Shown piece after piece: positions 56,887 through 64,000 of a DNA stretch of 64,000 bases. The notes beneath the pieces are model-generated. The model was not told where the DNA came from and searched no databases. It saw nothing but the letters and a program-made list of their open reading frames with translations. Numbering within the stretch: the stretch's first letter is position 1; each line of letters starts with the position of its first letter. The position numbers and the translations under genes are program-made. The DNA is from Hyphomicrobiales bacterium. Lineage in GTDB: Bacteria > Pseudomonadota > Alphaproteobacteria > Rhizobiales > Phreatobacteraceae. The stretch is taken from contig JAFKKV010000014.1 of assembly GCA_017304475.1 (NCBI GenBank), positions 372,001-436,000 of the forward strand. The letters are read 5' to 3'.

Positions 56887-58206
56887 TCAACTCCACAGCA
56901 CGTCGAGGTCGCGATAATCCGGCAGCGTCGTATCGATGGCCCGGCCGGCCCGCAGCACAGTGCGGTCCGACTGCGGCCGCGCCAAGAGCTCGGTCCAGGT
57001 CCGGCCGCGGAACAGCACGAGATCGGCCGCAAGGCCGGCGCCGATCATCCCCCGGCCGGAAAACCCGCAAGCCTCGGCCGGGGTTCCCGTGACGCTGAGC
57101 GGCCAGTCGCCGACCGGATGGTCGAAATGCAGGATGCGGGTCGCCGCCCGGTAGACCTCCAGCACGTCGAGGTCGCCATAGGCGTAGAAGGGGTCGCGGG
57201 TATTGTCGGAGGCGACCATGACCGGCGTGCCGCGCTCCTTCATCTCGTGCAGCAGCGTAACCCCGCGCCGGCGCGGCGTGCGCCCGAGGCTGCGGTCCTG
57301 CAGGTACATGTTGCACATCGGCAGCGACACCACGGCGATGCCGGCCTTGGCGACCAGGTCCAGCGTGTGCCGGGCCTCGTCGTCGGCCTGGGTCGACAGC
57401 GAGCAGCAATGGCCGACCACGATCCGGCCATTGCCGTTTTCGGCCCAGCCGAAATGCAATGCGGCCTCGGCGATCAGGCGCAGCGAATGGGCGCCCGGAT
57501 CGAGTGTCTCGTCGACATGGAAGTCGAGCCTGAAGCCCTGGGCAAGCGCCGTGGAGAACAGCTGCGTCAGCCCCTCCGGCAAATTCGGCGACATATAGGT
57601 GACCGCGCCGAGCCCGCCGCCGAAACGCTTCAGCGCGCCGGTGATCTTGTCGAGATAGCCGTCCTCCACCACCACGTCGATGCCGCAGAGCGAGGAGGCC
57701 TGCAGATCGATTCGGCCCTGCCATTCCGAACGGAGCTCGGCGAAGAGCGGCCAGGAAATGTCGATCTGGGCGGGCAGCGAATCGATATGGGTGCGAATCG
57801 CCGCCGTGCCGTGGGCATAAGCCGCCTTCAGCGCGAAATTCATCCGCGTGCGCACGTCGTTCGCCGACCAGTGGGCCGCCCGGTCGGCCGCCACCGCGGC
57901 GAGTGCGCCGGGAAAGGTGCCGTCCGGATTGGCGGCGCGCGGCCAGATATGGCCCTTGTCGAGATGGGTATGGCTGTCGACGAAACAGGGAAACACCATG
58001 GACCGGTCGAGATCGACCGCGGCGACCTCGGTGGCGCCCGGCGCGGTGACCGCTTCGATCCGGCCATCGGCGATGACGATATCGGCGCCAACCAGCCCGT
58101 CGCCATCAGCGGGCGCGACGCCGCCGTGAACCAGCGCCGCCGGTACCGTCGCATTGGCCAGGCGATAGCGGCCGTCGTCGGGAAGGCGTACAAATCCATG
58201 GCCCAT
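56887..58206 (-). CDS. Amidohydrolase, cytosine deaminase-like
   Basis: A 439-residue metal-dependent hydrolase. The metal-binding HTHLDKGHIWPR motif has H79 and H81; FHVDETLDP, GHCCSLS, and the catalytic Asp region MVASDNTRDPFYAYGD complete the site. This combination is that of the cytosine deaminase/N-isopropylammelide branch. The substrate may be a pyrimidine or another cyclic amidine. AGGAGA lies upstream of the ATG at 58206. It is the first gene of the operon with the FAD oxidase. Confidence 0.87.
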   Translation of the reverse strand: MGHGFVRLPDDGRYRLANATVPAALVHGGVAPADGDGLVGADIVIADGRIEAVTAPGATEVAAVDLDRSMVFPCFVDSHTHLDKGHIWPRAANPDGTFPGALAAVAADRAAHWSANDVRTRMNFALKAAYAHGTAAIRTHIDSLPAQIDISWPLFAELRSEWQGRIDLQASSLCGIDVVVEDGYLDKITGALKRFGGGLGAVTYMSPNLPEGLTQLFSTALAQGFRLDFHVDETLDPGAHSLRLIAEAALHFGWAENGNGRIVVGHCCSLSTQADDEARHTLDLVAKAGIAVVSLPMCNMYLQDRSLGRTPRRRGVTLLHEMKERGTPVMVASDNTRDPFYAYGDLDVLEVYRAATRILHFDHPVGDWPLSVTGTPAEACGFSGRGMIGAGLAADLVLFRGRTWTELLARPQSDRTVLRAGRAIDTTLPDYRDLDVLWS

Positions 58207-58434
58207 CGTGGTCTCCTGCGCGCATGCCCTTTGCGTGGCCCGGTCCGGGCGCTGCAATAGACCACGAGGGCCGCGCGGGATGCCAGTGCCGCTAGGGGAT
58301 GACGATGCCGCACCGCGCCGGCCCTGGGCCCGTGGCGCGAGGTTTTCCGGGCTTTCTGCGCACCGGCCGCTCCAGGAAAACCGCCGGAGAAATCCACAAG
58401 ATCGCGACGCCGCGAAAAAAGTGTCACGGGACCA

Positions 58435-58463
58435 TTGCAATCCTCGGCGTCCTTTGGCATAGA
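58435..58463 (+). promoter_or_regulatory. Candidate promoter of the tRNA-Gly gene
   Basis: TTGCAA and CATAGA are separated by 17 bases and lie 42 bases before the mature tRNA start. The 299-base space 58207-58505 before the tRNA contains no convincing gene; this promoter and a short A-run are all I see. Confidence 0.4.
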
Positions 58464-58505
58464 ACCGCCCTCTTCGATGCTTCGGCGGTCGAGAGACAAG
58501 TTGAT

Positions 58506-58580
58506 GCGGGAGTAGCTCAGGGGTAGAGCACAACCTTGCCAAGGTTGGGGTCGAGGGTTCGAATCCCTTCTCCCGCTCCA
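58506..58580 (+). tRNA. tRNA-Gly (anticodon GCC)
   Basis: A complete cloverleaf: acceptor GCGGGAG pairs with CTCCCGC, the anticodon stem CAACC/GGTTG holds the loop TTGCCAA (anticodon GCC), and the T-arm has GTTCGAAT. The 3' CCA is encoded. It decodes GGC and GGU. An accessory, lower-GC segment with an integrase begins on its 3' side, and the 3' ends of tRNA-Gly genes are common integrase target sites. Confidence 0.97.
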
Positions 58581-58624
58581 ATTTGTCTCTTCATAGCCGC
58601 CGCCCGAACTTCCGGAGAATTCCC

Positions 58625-58822
58625 ATGACATTCGGATCCGTGAAGTCGTTCATGCGGGCTATCGACATCGATTTCCTGCGTGTCGACGGCGCCGCTGAAA
58701 CCGCCCGTTTCTTCGTGCCGAACCCCGGCCGCCGCATCGAGATCGCGCCGCGCGGCGTCACCGTGACCCGCCGCACCGTCAAGCCGCGCACCCGCGTCAA
58801 GCGCTTCATCCGCATTTCCTGA
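58625..58822 (+). CDS. Small hypothetical basic protein, 65 residues
   Basis: I do not recognise it. MTFGSVKSFMRAIDIDFLRV is followed by a very basic C-terminal half rich in Arg and Val. CGGAGA precedes the ATG. Base composition is host-like, unlike the DNA further right. It lies 44 bases after the tRNA. It could be a host gene or part of the integrated element. Confidence 0.45.
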   Translation: MTFGSVKSFMRAIDIDFLRVDGAAETARFFVPNPGRRIEIAPRGVTVTRRTVKPRTRVKRFIRIS

Positions 58823-58885
58823 AGCGGATTTCGGCGGGGCTGAAGCCCTCCTCTCGATAGTACCGAAATACCACACAACCGCCGT

Positions 58886-58903
58886 GGTTACATCGCGGTT
58901 ACA
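58886..58903 (+). repeat. Two GGTTACA copies, 11 bases apart
   Basis: GGTTACA occurs at 58886-58892 and 58897-58903. A similar pair on the opposite strand lies just upstream of the integrase gene (62421-62439). Short spaced repeats near an element end are a pattern of integrase arm-type binding sites. No experimental link exists here. Confidence 0.4.
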
Positions 58904-58961
58904 AGCTCCGTCGCGACTGCCTTTATGAAGTCGTGGTGTCGAGCCCATTCGCACCCGTGGA

Positions 58962-59201
58962 TCAGGATGCGCTCCGTTCAGCTTCCCGCATCAGCTCATA
59001 GGGATCGACCAAGATCGCGCGACTGAACTCAATCAGCTCAGCTGCATCGAGACGCCGCTCCCCCAATTCAACTTTCGATACGAAGGTCTGCCGCTGGCCA
59101 ACGCGCTTGCCCAGCTCGGTCTGTGTGATGCCGGCATCCTTCCGAGCCTGAACCAGAAGCTCGATCATTCGCCGATAGAGTTCTGAGCGGATGGACGTCA
59201 A
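58962..59201 (-). CDS. XRE family helix-turn-helix regulator
   Basis: A regulator of about 79 residues. The HTH is ARKDAGITQTELGKRVGQRQ followed by TFVSKVELGERRLDAAELIE, a classic Cro/C1-type XRE domain. I chose the TTG at 59201, which gives the family-like opening MTSIRSELYRRMIELL. An ATG at 59279 would add 26 residues without HTH function and would cover the dyad at 59254-59270. It is divergent from the unrecognised 238-residue gene and probably represses one or both. Confidence 0.75.
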   Translation of the reverse strand: MTSIRSELYRRMIELLVQARKDAGITQTELGKRVGQRQTFVSKVELGERRLDAAELIEFSRAILVDPYELMREAERSAS

Positions 59202-59253
59202 AGCAGGCGCGCCGGTTGGAAGACCAGCGCACCAAAGAAACCCGAATTCAGAG

Positions 59254-59270
59254 TACCCCAAAATCGGGTA
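59254..59270. promoter_or_regulatory. Dyad TACCC-N7-GGGTA between divergent XRE and unknown gene
   Basis: A perfect 5-bp inverted repeat with a 7-bp AT-rich centre lies between the XRE start and the 238-residue gene, 44 bases before the latter. Such short dyads are typical operators of small XRE repressors. It could also be part of a promoter. Confidence 0.4.
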
Positions 59271-59314
59271 TTCCGACATGCTGTCCCGATCAGGCGGTTT
59301 GATTCGGGGCGGCG

Positions 59315-60031
59315 ATGAAGGAGCAGTATGTCGGGGACATCAACGATTACCGGAAGTACGCGCTTCTAAGGGCGCTGTCCGCCAAAGGCCAAGTCCGTGT
59401 CGGCGTCTGTTGGATGCTCACACCACCCGACGGACGACCCGATGGAAACAAGCTCAGCTATCTCCGACAGCCCCAACGCTACCGGCTCCATGATCCCGAA
59501 TTATTCGACATTCTTGTAGGCGCCGGTGCCGAGCCCGATCGGCGGCGATTGAGCGCGATTGAGGAAAGCGGCGTCATCCGGAACGCCCACTACTTCAATG
59601 CGATCCTCTCCGACACGGCGATCGAGCGGGCTCGCTTCATAAGCGAATGTCGCCGCGAATTCGCCGATACCGACCTCGTTTTCTTTGACCCCGACAACGG
59701 CATCGAGATCGCTTCACTGCCCAAGGGGCGGAAGAACTCATCGAAATACGTCTATCTGGACGAGATCGGCACCTTCTATGCGACGGGCAAGTCGGTGCTC
59801 GTTTATCAGCATTTCCCAAGGATCGAGCGCGAGCAATTCATCGCAAGCTGCGCTCACGGGCTGCGTTCAGTGGCTCACGACGCCCACATCTGGGCCTATC
59901 GCACGAAGCACGTGGTGTTCCTGGCGCTGATCAACCCCGCCGCAGGCCCGGCAACTGAGGCTGCCGCACGGCACGCGGCTTCCGCCTGGCACCCCGACTT
60001 CATCTGGGGCAAGCGACTTTCCGCACCCTGA
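59315..60031 (+). CDS. Unrecognised 238-residue protein of accessory region
   Basis: I cannot assign a named family, although similar proteins seem to be scattered in bacterial accessory regions. The start MKEQYVGDINDYRKYALLRAL and the core DTDLVFFDPDNGIEIASLPK (119-138) stand out; the DPDNG loop lies where a Rossmann-type enzyme would hold an acidic catalytic or ligand-binding residue. WAYRTKHVVFLALINPA near residue 193 is a likely strand. There is no signal peptide. It is divergent from an XRE regulator. Codon use is less GC-rich than that of host genes. Confidence 0.6.
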   Translation: MKEQYVGDINDYRKYALLRALSAKGQVRVGVCWMLTPPDGRPDGNKLSYLRQPQRYRLHDPELFDILVGAGAEPDRRRLSAIEESGVIRNAHYFNAILSDTAIERARFISECRREFADTDLVFFDPDNGIEIASLPKGRKNSSKYVYLDEIGTFYATGKSVLVYQHFPRIEREQFIASCAHGLRSVAHDAHIWAYRTKHVVFLALINPAAGPATEAAARHAASAWHPDFIWGKRLSAP

Positions 60032-60139
60032 TCGCGGCACGGAAAACGCAGTTAGGCCAAGGGGATATCCGTGTTCCGCCAATAATTGTTGTGCCCGTTT
60101 CTGCGTGTTTTGGTCCGAGACCGTCAATGGAGGGAACGA

Positions 60140-60496
60140 ATGACGTCGATCAGATTCTGTCTTCTAGGCCTTGCAGCCTTCGCGCTGTCGGCCTGCCAGA
60201 CCGCCGAGCAAGCGGCAAGCCGCAACGTTCAAAGCGTTTGCGCCCAAAACGGGTACGGCCCTGGAACGCAGCATCACGATTATTGCGTCCTCTCGCTGAC
60301 GCCCTATGCGATGCAACTTGAACAGCAGCGCCGCGCGGCGCTGATCGCGAACGGGGTCGCGCTGATCGCAGCGAGCCGGCAGCAGGCTCCCACCCCGGCC
60401 GGAGCCACGACCATCGATCCGCCGCGCAACAATCTGGAGAACCGGCCGATCTGGTGCATGCGGAGCAATATCGGCAACAATATCGTCTGCAATTGA
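60140..60496 (+). CDS. Small lipoprotein, 118 residues
   Basis: MTSIRFCLLGLAAFALSAC is a lipoprotein signal with lipobox LSAC and modified Cys at residue 19. The mature protein has Cys at NVQSVCAQNGYG, DYCVLSLTPYAM, and the ending RPIWCMRSNIGNNIVCN, so disulfides are likely. GGAGGG lies upstream of the ATG. The family is not recognised. It stands alone, 108 bases after the unknown 238-residue gene. Confidence 0.7.
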   Translation: MTSIRFCLLGLAAFALSACQTAEQAASRNVQSVCAQNGYGPGTQHHDYCVLSLTPYAMQLEQQRRAALIANGVALIAASRQQAPTPAGATTIDPPRNNLENRPIWCMRSNIGNNIVCN

Positions 60497-60698
60497 GCGC
60501 CGGCGTATCCAAGCATATGCCGTTCGGGGTCTTCGCGGTCCCCGGACGGGTCCCCCCAGCAATGGCATTGAATTCGAAGTGGGGGGAGGTCTTGCAATAC
60601 GGCGCCGAAAGACGGGAGGCTGCGCAAGGCTGAAACGCCAGGCAGGCGGCGGCGCCCGCCGTCGCCAGAGGCGCCCGACCACCGAGGTGGTGGCGCGA

Positions 60699-60860
60699 TC
60701 AGCTCGGATCGAAGCAGATGTGAACGTCGGTCTCGCAGACGCCGAACTCTTCAATCGCCCATTCAATGTCGACGACTTCAAGCTCCATCAGATCGGCCGC
60801 CCGTTCGATCGGCATTTCGGCCTCGATGTCGGTGCGCTTGTCCCTCAGAATGACACCCAT
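60699..60860 (-). CDS. Small acidic protein, 53 residues
   Basis: MGVILRDKRTDIEAEMPIER is followed by AADLMELEVVDIEWAIEEFG and a Cys-containing end. It is strongly acidic and has no signal peptide. GGAGG precedes the ATG at good spacing, so it is probably translated. I do not know the family. It lies between the lipoprotein gene and the integrase, with about 200 bases on either side in which I see nothing else. Confidence 0.5.
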   Translation of the reverse strand: MGVILRDKRTDIEAEMPIERAADLMELEVVDIEWAIEEFGVCETDVHICFDPS

Positions 60861-61080
60861 TTCGACAGTCCTCCGCGATCGTTTCATTCGATCACGGCGA
60901 AAGGCGCCGCATAATTTATCGGCTCGCAGAGTGACATTGCACCGGAATCAAGGTCACCGGCCTGGCGGCGGGCGCACGGGGACGGCCACAGTGCCGGCCG
61001 GCTATGGTGGCCCGTGCCGGTGCCACAGCGGGCGCCGGCGTATGACCGGCGCGGCGGGACGGGGCCCATAGGCACCCGCA

Positions 61081-62319
61081 CTAGGCAGCGCCGCCGTAGG
61101 CCCGTTCCAGGGCGTCGACCGCAACTTCACCACCCCGAACGGCCTGGGTGTAGTGGCCAAGCGTCACCGTGGCATTGGCGTGGCCAGCGAGACGCGCGAC
61201 CAGCCCGACCTCAATGCCCTGCGCCTGCATGGTCGAGATGAACGAGTGACGGGCGCTGTGCGGTGTCACGTAGGGCAGGCCGATCGCCTTGAAGAACGGC
61301 ACCCAATAACGTTTGCGGAAGTTCTGATAGAGCAACGGTCCGCCGCCGCCGATCCGAGGCCCTGGCCATTCCTGTAGGCGGCCGGGGCCAGGAAACACGC
61401 GGTACAACTCCTTGCCCTTGCGGGGGCAGCGAGCACGCCACTCCAGAAGCATTGCGCGCAGCATCTTGGTCATCGGAACCTCCCGGGTGCCGGCTTCCGT
61501 CTTGGTCATGTCGGAGAGGTTACCGTCGCGCTCCTGAACCCGGCGAATGCGGATGACGTTGGCGGCGAAGTCGACATCGTCCCAAAGGAGACCCAACTGC
61601 TCGCTCGGCCGGGTCCCGACGAGGAATGGGAAGGCGCAATAGACGCCGCGCTCGTGATCCTGGACCGCCGCTTCCAGAGCTTTGGCGATTTGGTCCGGGA
61701 TCAGAATGGCCTTCTTCACCTTGACGCGGCCACGCCCGAGATTGGTCGGCATGGAAGGAGCACGGACGCCGAAGTCCTCCTCGGCCAAGGCCAAGATCGC
61801 CTTCAGATGCGATTTGGCCCGGTTCGCGGTGTAGGCGCCGGAATGCTCGGTGAGGAGACGGTGCCATGACCGGATGCCAGCGGTGGTCAGTTCGGAAAGC
61901 TTCACCGCGCCCAGCATCGGCAACAGCGTTGCGTCCTTGGGCGGTTTTCCCGAGGCGGTGAACTCCGCCCGCTGCTTCGGGGTGCCCACGAGGAACGGCC
62001 CTCGGATATGCGCCACGACGACCTTGTAGCCGGTCAACGTGTTGGCCTTCACGTGCCGTTCGCGATCGGCGATCCAATGATCGATGACTTGCCCGACCGT
62101 TGGAACCGTCCGCTCGTTGACGTAGGCACCCTTGCTGACATCGATGATGAGAGCGCTGCGCCGATCCTGCGCCTCCTTCTGCCGCTCGAAGAATTCCTGC
62201 TTGCGTTGGCCGGTCTTCGGGCAGCGGTAATTGACGACGTAGCGCGTCTGTTCGGCAACCGCTCCGTTTGAGAGCCGGCGCTTGCGCACCCGCTTGGTGA
62301 TGTTGACCTGAATGTCCAT
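61081..62319 (-). CDS. Tyrosine-type site-specific integrase
   Basis: A 412-residue phage-type integrase. The N-terminal arm-binding region (about 1-70) and SAM-like core-binding domain (about 75-185) precede the catalytic domain (about 205-395), which keeps R237 (LVGTRPSEQLGLL), H354 and R357 (TPHSARHSF), H380 (LAGHANATVTLGHY) and the nucleophile Y390. It inserts or excises an element at an attachment site. The gene reads toward the tRNA-Gly, with its C-terminal end 2.5 kb from it. Base composition is intermediate between host and the genes to the right. Confidence 0.93.
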   Translation of the reverse strand: MDIQVNITKRVRKRRLSNGAVAEQTRYVVNYRCPKTGQRKQEFFERQKEAQDRRSALIIDVSKGAYVNERTVPTVGQVIDHWIADRERHVKANTLTGYKVVVAHIRGPFLVGTPKQRAEFTASGKPPKDATLLPMLGAVKLSELTTAGIRSWHRLLTEHSGAYTANRAKSHLKAILALAEEDFGVRAPSMPTNLGRGRVKVKKAILIPDQIAKALEAAVQDHERGVYCAFPFLVGTRPSEQLGLLWDDVDFAANVIRIRRVQERDGNLSDMTKTEAGTREVPMTKMLRAMLLEWRARCPRKGKELYRVFPGPGRLQEWPGPRIGGGGPLLYQNFRKRYWVPFFKAIGLPYVTPHSARHSFISTMQAQGIEVGLVARLAGHANATVTLGHYTQAVRGGEVAVDALERAYGGAA

Positions 62320-62420
62320 GGCGGACCCAATTGGTTGAAATCGCAGCCGAAAAAATCACTGCGAGACAGCTCGCACAATTATGCGCAGATGGGTTTGGGG
62401 GGCCGAAGAAACTGCGCCCG

Positions 62421-62439
62421 TGTAACCTGGGGCGTAACC
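62421..62439 (-). repeat. Spaced GGTTACA/GGTTACG pair upstream of the integrase
   Basis: On the minus strand, GGTTACG (62439-62433) and GGTTACA (62427-62421) lie 12 bases apart, about 100 bases before the integrase start codon. They match the pair at 58886-58903 in opposite orientation. They could be integrase or excisionase binding sites, or an autoregulatory element. Confidence 0.4.
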
Positions 62440-62539
62440 AGAATGCTTCGGTGGGATTGAAGGCCCCGGAAGGACGGGGCTCGGCGCATCTCGGAATCCA
62501 CGCCCGGCAGGGTTGGAATCGCAATGGAGACGGACGCCG

Positions 62540-62653
62540 GGACGGACGGACAGCCGCGGGCCATATAGGGGGGCGTAGCAGCGACTGTGGCTACCACACC
62601 ATATATATATATATATATATATCCCTATCCTCCCTAGGAACGTCCGTCCGTCC
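62540..62653. repeat. Inverted repeat around an AT-rich core, origin-like
   Basis: GGACGGACGGAC (62540-62551) and its exact complement GTCCGTCCGTCC (62642-62653) flank a 90-base core holding (AT)11 at 62601-62622. The arms are built of repeated GGAC units. This lies in the 343-base space 62320-62662 between the integrase and the replication-type ATPase, where I see no gene. Iteron-like arms plus an easily melted AT tract beside a helicase gene are the usual layout of a plasmid or satellite replication origin; this is inference. Confidence 0.55.
62601..62622. repeat. (AT)11 dinucleotide run
   Basis: Eleven uninterrupted AT units in an otherwise GC-rich genome. It sits inside the inverted-repeat region described above and could serve as a DNA-unwinding element or a cruciform-prone site. 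An open frame reading through it is rejected as coding. Confidence 0.9.
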
Positions 62654-62662
62654 GCCTAGCAA

Positions 62663-64000
62663 TCAATAATCGGCCGCGCCACGCCGCAAATCTGCGTCAG
62701 GCAAATATGAAAGCGGAATGCCAACACATCGCGCTTTCATTCCCGACCCGCTGAATTGAATTGGATTAGGTGGCAAAAAAGAGCCGGACAGTTTGCGCAG
62801 CGCCCTCTGCCACGCACGACCGGCCCAAACAGTTCCTTGGAAGACGCGTTCGATCGCCGCAGACCCGTTACGTATCAATACACCAGGGTGTTCGCCGTCA
62901 ACGACAACCCGAATATCGTACATCGCGACATAACGTTCTGCTGCCACAGTGTTCTTTTTCGCGATCGTCAGGCTTTTGTATTCCTCTGCGAGCCAGTAAC
63001 CTAATGTGTCGCCCTCCACGACATGGGCCAAGAGATGCTCAAAACACTCCAAAGCATCATCCCTCTCGATGTCTTCGGCGTGTTTTTCAGCGGCTGGCCT
63101 GAATTCCTCTGCGAACGCTTGAGCCTCTTCAAGAGTTGGTACGCGCCGGTTTAGGGCAATGAAGGCTGCCCCCAACAGCGTCGAGAGGTTCTGTCGATGA
63201 CGACGATCGCCGGACGGGATGACGGGCTCAAGGATGTCTATCGCCGGCACGATGAGGTTTGCGAGCGAGACCATGTAGGAACACCAACTTGAGCCGAAGT
63301 TTCGAAGATGGCCCTCCTCCTGAAGAATGTGACGGGCCTTCTCGGAATCGTTGTCGTGCATCAACAACTCGAACATCAAGATACGGCTCTGATCGGCAGG
63401 AGACATTCCACGCGGGTTGATGGCTGCAAAGAGGAACGCTGCACGGAGACTGAAGGTCATCGCCTTACCTTCAGGCGTGCCTTTCAAGATGGGGGTTTCC
63501 GCAGAAGAAGAACTCCGTGCGAGCCGCAGCACGTTGCGCAGGCCGGCGCTGTTCTGATCGCTCTCGAATTCGTCCAATATGACAGGCAGACTGTCCGGCC
63601 CCAAAGTCTGCCGGATCCCGGCCTCGGTGCTTTGACCATCGGCGGCAATCACCAGGGGCCACAACAAAGTTGCTGCGATCGAGTGGATCGTCGTTTTACC
63701 CGAGCGGGCCGGGCCGTACACGAAGCAGTGCGGCCGCCACCTCAGCACCCCGCAGATAGGGGCGATAGCGAGCCAGCCCAACAGCAGCATCGCGTCCTGC
63801 GGATTTCGCCAGTTAAACATCTGCAGAAGTTTCAGAAGGCGGCTCGCATCAAACGTGGCGTTTTCTTCGAGATCGATTGGCGTGAAGCAAAGATAAAGGT
63901 GCTTGTCGCTTTCGACCGGACCGCCGAGATTGACGACGACACGGTTGCCCTCTCGCCAGATGCCGCGCCCCCGAACCCGCAATGGGTCAAAAGGCCCCTT
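62663..64000 (-). CDS. P-loop replication-type ATPase/helicase, C-terminal part (runs off the window)
   Basis: The frame is open to the right edge, so the N-terminus is missing; the visible 445 residues stop at 62663. The segment RVRGRGIWREGNRVVVNLG near the edge is of a type I associate with phage and island replication proteins. The P-loop is YGPARSGKTTIHSIAATLL, Walker B is LPVILDEFESD, and a sensor-like AAINPRG follows, as in D5-type primase-helicases. It is clearly less GC-rich than host genes. A primase domain may lie upstream, outside the window. Confidence 0.75.
   Translation of the reverse strand, partial: KGPFDPLRVRGRGIWREGNRVVVNLGGPVESDKHLYLCFTPIDLEENATFDASRLLKLLQMFNWRNPQDAMLLLGWLAIAPICGVLRWRPHCFVYGPARSGKTTIHSIAATLLWPLVIAADGQSTEAGIRQTLGPDSLPVILDEFESDQNSAGLRNVLRLARSSSSAETPILKGTPEGKAMTFSLRAAFLFAAINPRGMSPADQSRILMFELLMHDNDSEKARHILQEEGHLRNFGSSWCSYMVSLANLIVPAIDILEPVIPSGDRRHRQNLSTLLGAAFIALNRRVPTLEEAQAFAEEFRPAAEKHAEDIERDDALECFEHLLAHVVEGDTLGYWLAEEYKSLTIAKKNTVAAERYVAMYDIRVVVDGEHPGVLIRNGSAAIERVFQGTVWAGRAWQRALRKLSGSFLPPNPIQFSGSGMKARCVGIPLSYLPDADLRRGAADY

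Noticed and set aside
55407..57092. 561-residue plus-strand frame opposite the FAD oxidase
   Set aside because: The minus-strand gene has complete FAD-binding motifs; the plus frame is a shadow.
58506..62319. Second copy of the tRNA-Gly 3' end as attachment site between the tRNA and the integrase
   Set aside because: I searched this stretch for GGTTCGAATCCC and found no second copy, so a short insertion bounded by the integrase gene is not supported.
62331..62669. 112-residue frame reading through the (AT)11 run
   Set aside because: It gives an artificial IYIYIY stretch, has no good ribosome binding site, and covers what looks like a regulatory or origin region.

Overview
The window is a piece of a GC-rich alphaproteobacterial chromosome, most likely Hyphomicrobiales (Rhizobiales). 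The markers are aerobic cobaltochelatase genes cobS/cobT behind a DnaJ-like gene, ccmAB, the phaR and phaAB polyester genes, DUF2125 and DUF1223 proteins, and AGGAGG-type ribosome binding sites on very GC-rich codons. I cannot name a genus. Most of the window is ordinary, densely packed host chromosome.

Layout. 0-8.2 kb: end of a beta-propeller gene, a ChaC-like cyclotransferase, a DUF2125 protein, then a collinear cluster of a GntR/FCD regulator, a split allophanate hydrolase (amidase plus separate C-terminal domain), a Tat-exported NitT/TauT-type ABC transporter and a PuuE-like deacetylase. Together these look like an uptake and hydrolysis route for a ureide-like nitrogen compound. 8.2-17 kb: housekeeping genes including aconitase (acnA), ccmAB, a DUF2332 protein, a lipoprotein and a GST. 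17-23.4 kb: DnaJ-like, cobS, a GNAT gene, cobT, a phytase-like esterase, MOSC and rpmF with a clear terminator. 23.4-31 kb: GlcG/HbpS-like protein, gamma-glutamyltranspeptidase, a GGDEF-EAL protein with a degenerate GGDEF motif, then phaR, phaA and phaB. 31-47.5 kb: mutT, argJ, a YihY membrane protein, a methyltransferase, CoxG-like, a metallopeptidase, ftsY, an RluA-type pseudouridine synthase, an APH-like kinase, a PaaK-like ligase, hemH, a TroA-type Zn/Mn ABC transporter with a paired-dyad promoter, and an SPFH/NfeD pair. 47.4-54.1 kb: a 2-hydroxyacid dehydrogenase divergent from a complete carbohydrate ABC importer plus a 3-hydroxyisobutyrate-type dehydrogenase, with a LacI-type operator between them. 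54.2-58.2 kb: MarR regulator, flavodoxin-fold reductase, FAD-linked oxidase and cytosine-deaminase-like amidohydrolase.

At 58.5 kb a tRNA-Gly(GCC) gene marks a change of character. From about 58.9 kb to the right edge the DNA is visibly less GC-rich and carries accessory genes: an XRE regulator divergent from an unrecognised 238-residue protein, a small lipoprotein, a 53-residue acidic protein, a tyrosine integrase, an intergenic region with a 12-bp inverted repeat flanking an (AT)11 run, and the C-terminal part of a P-loop replication-type ATPase that runs off the window. This looks like the left end of an integrated element (phage satellite, plasmid-like or ICE-like) inserted at or near the tRNA. 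It is the most likely place in the window for undescribed biology. The second attachment site is not in the window, so the element's extent is unknown.
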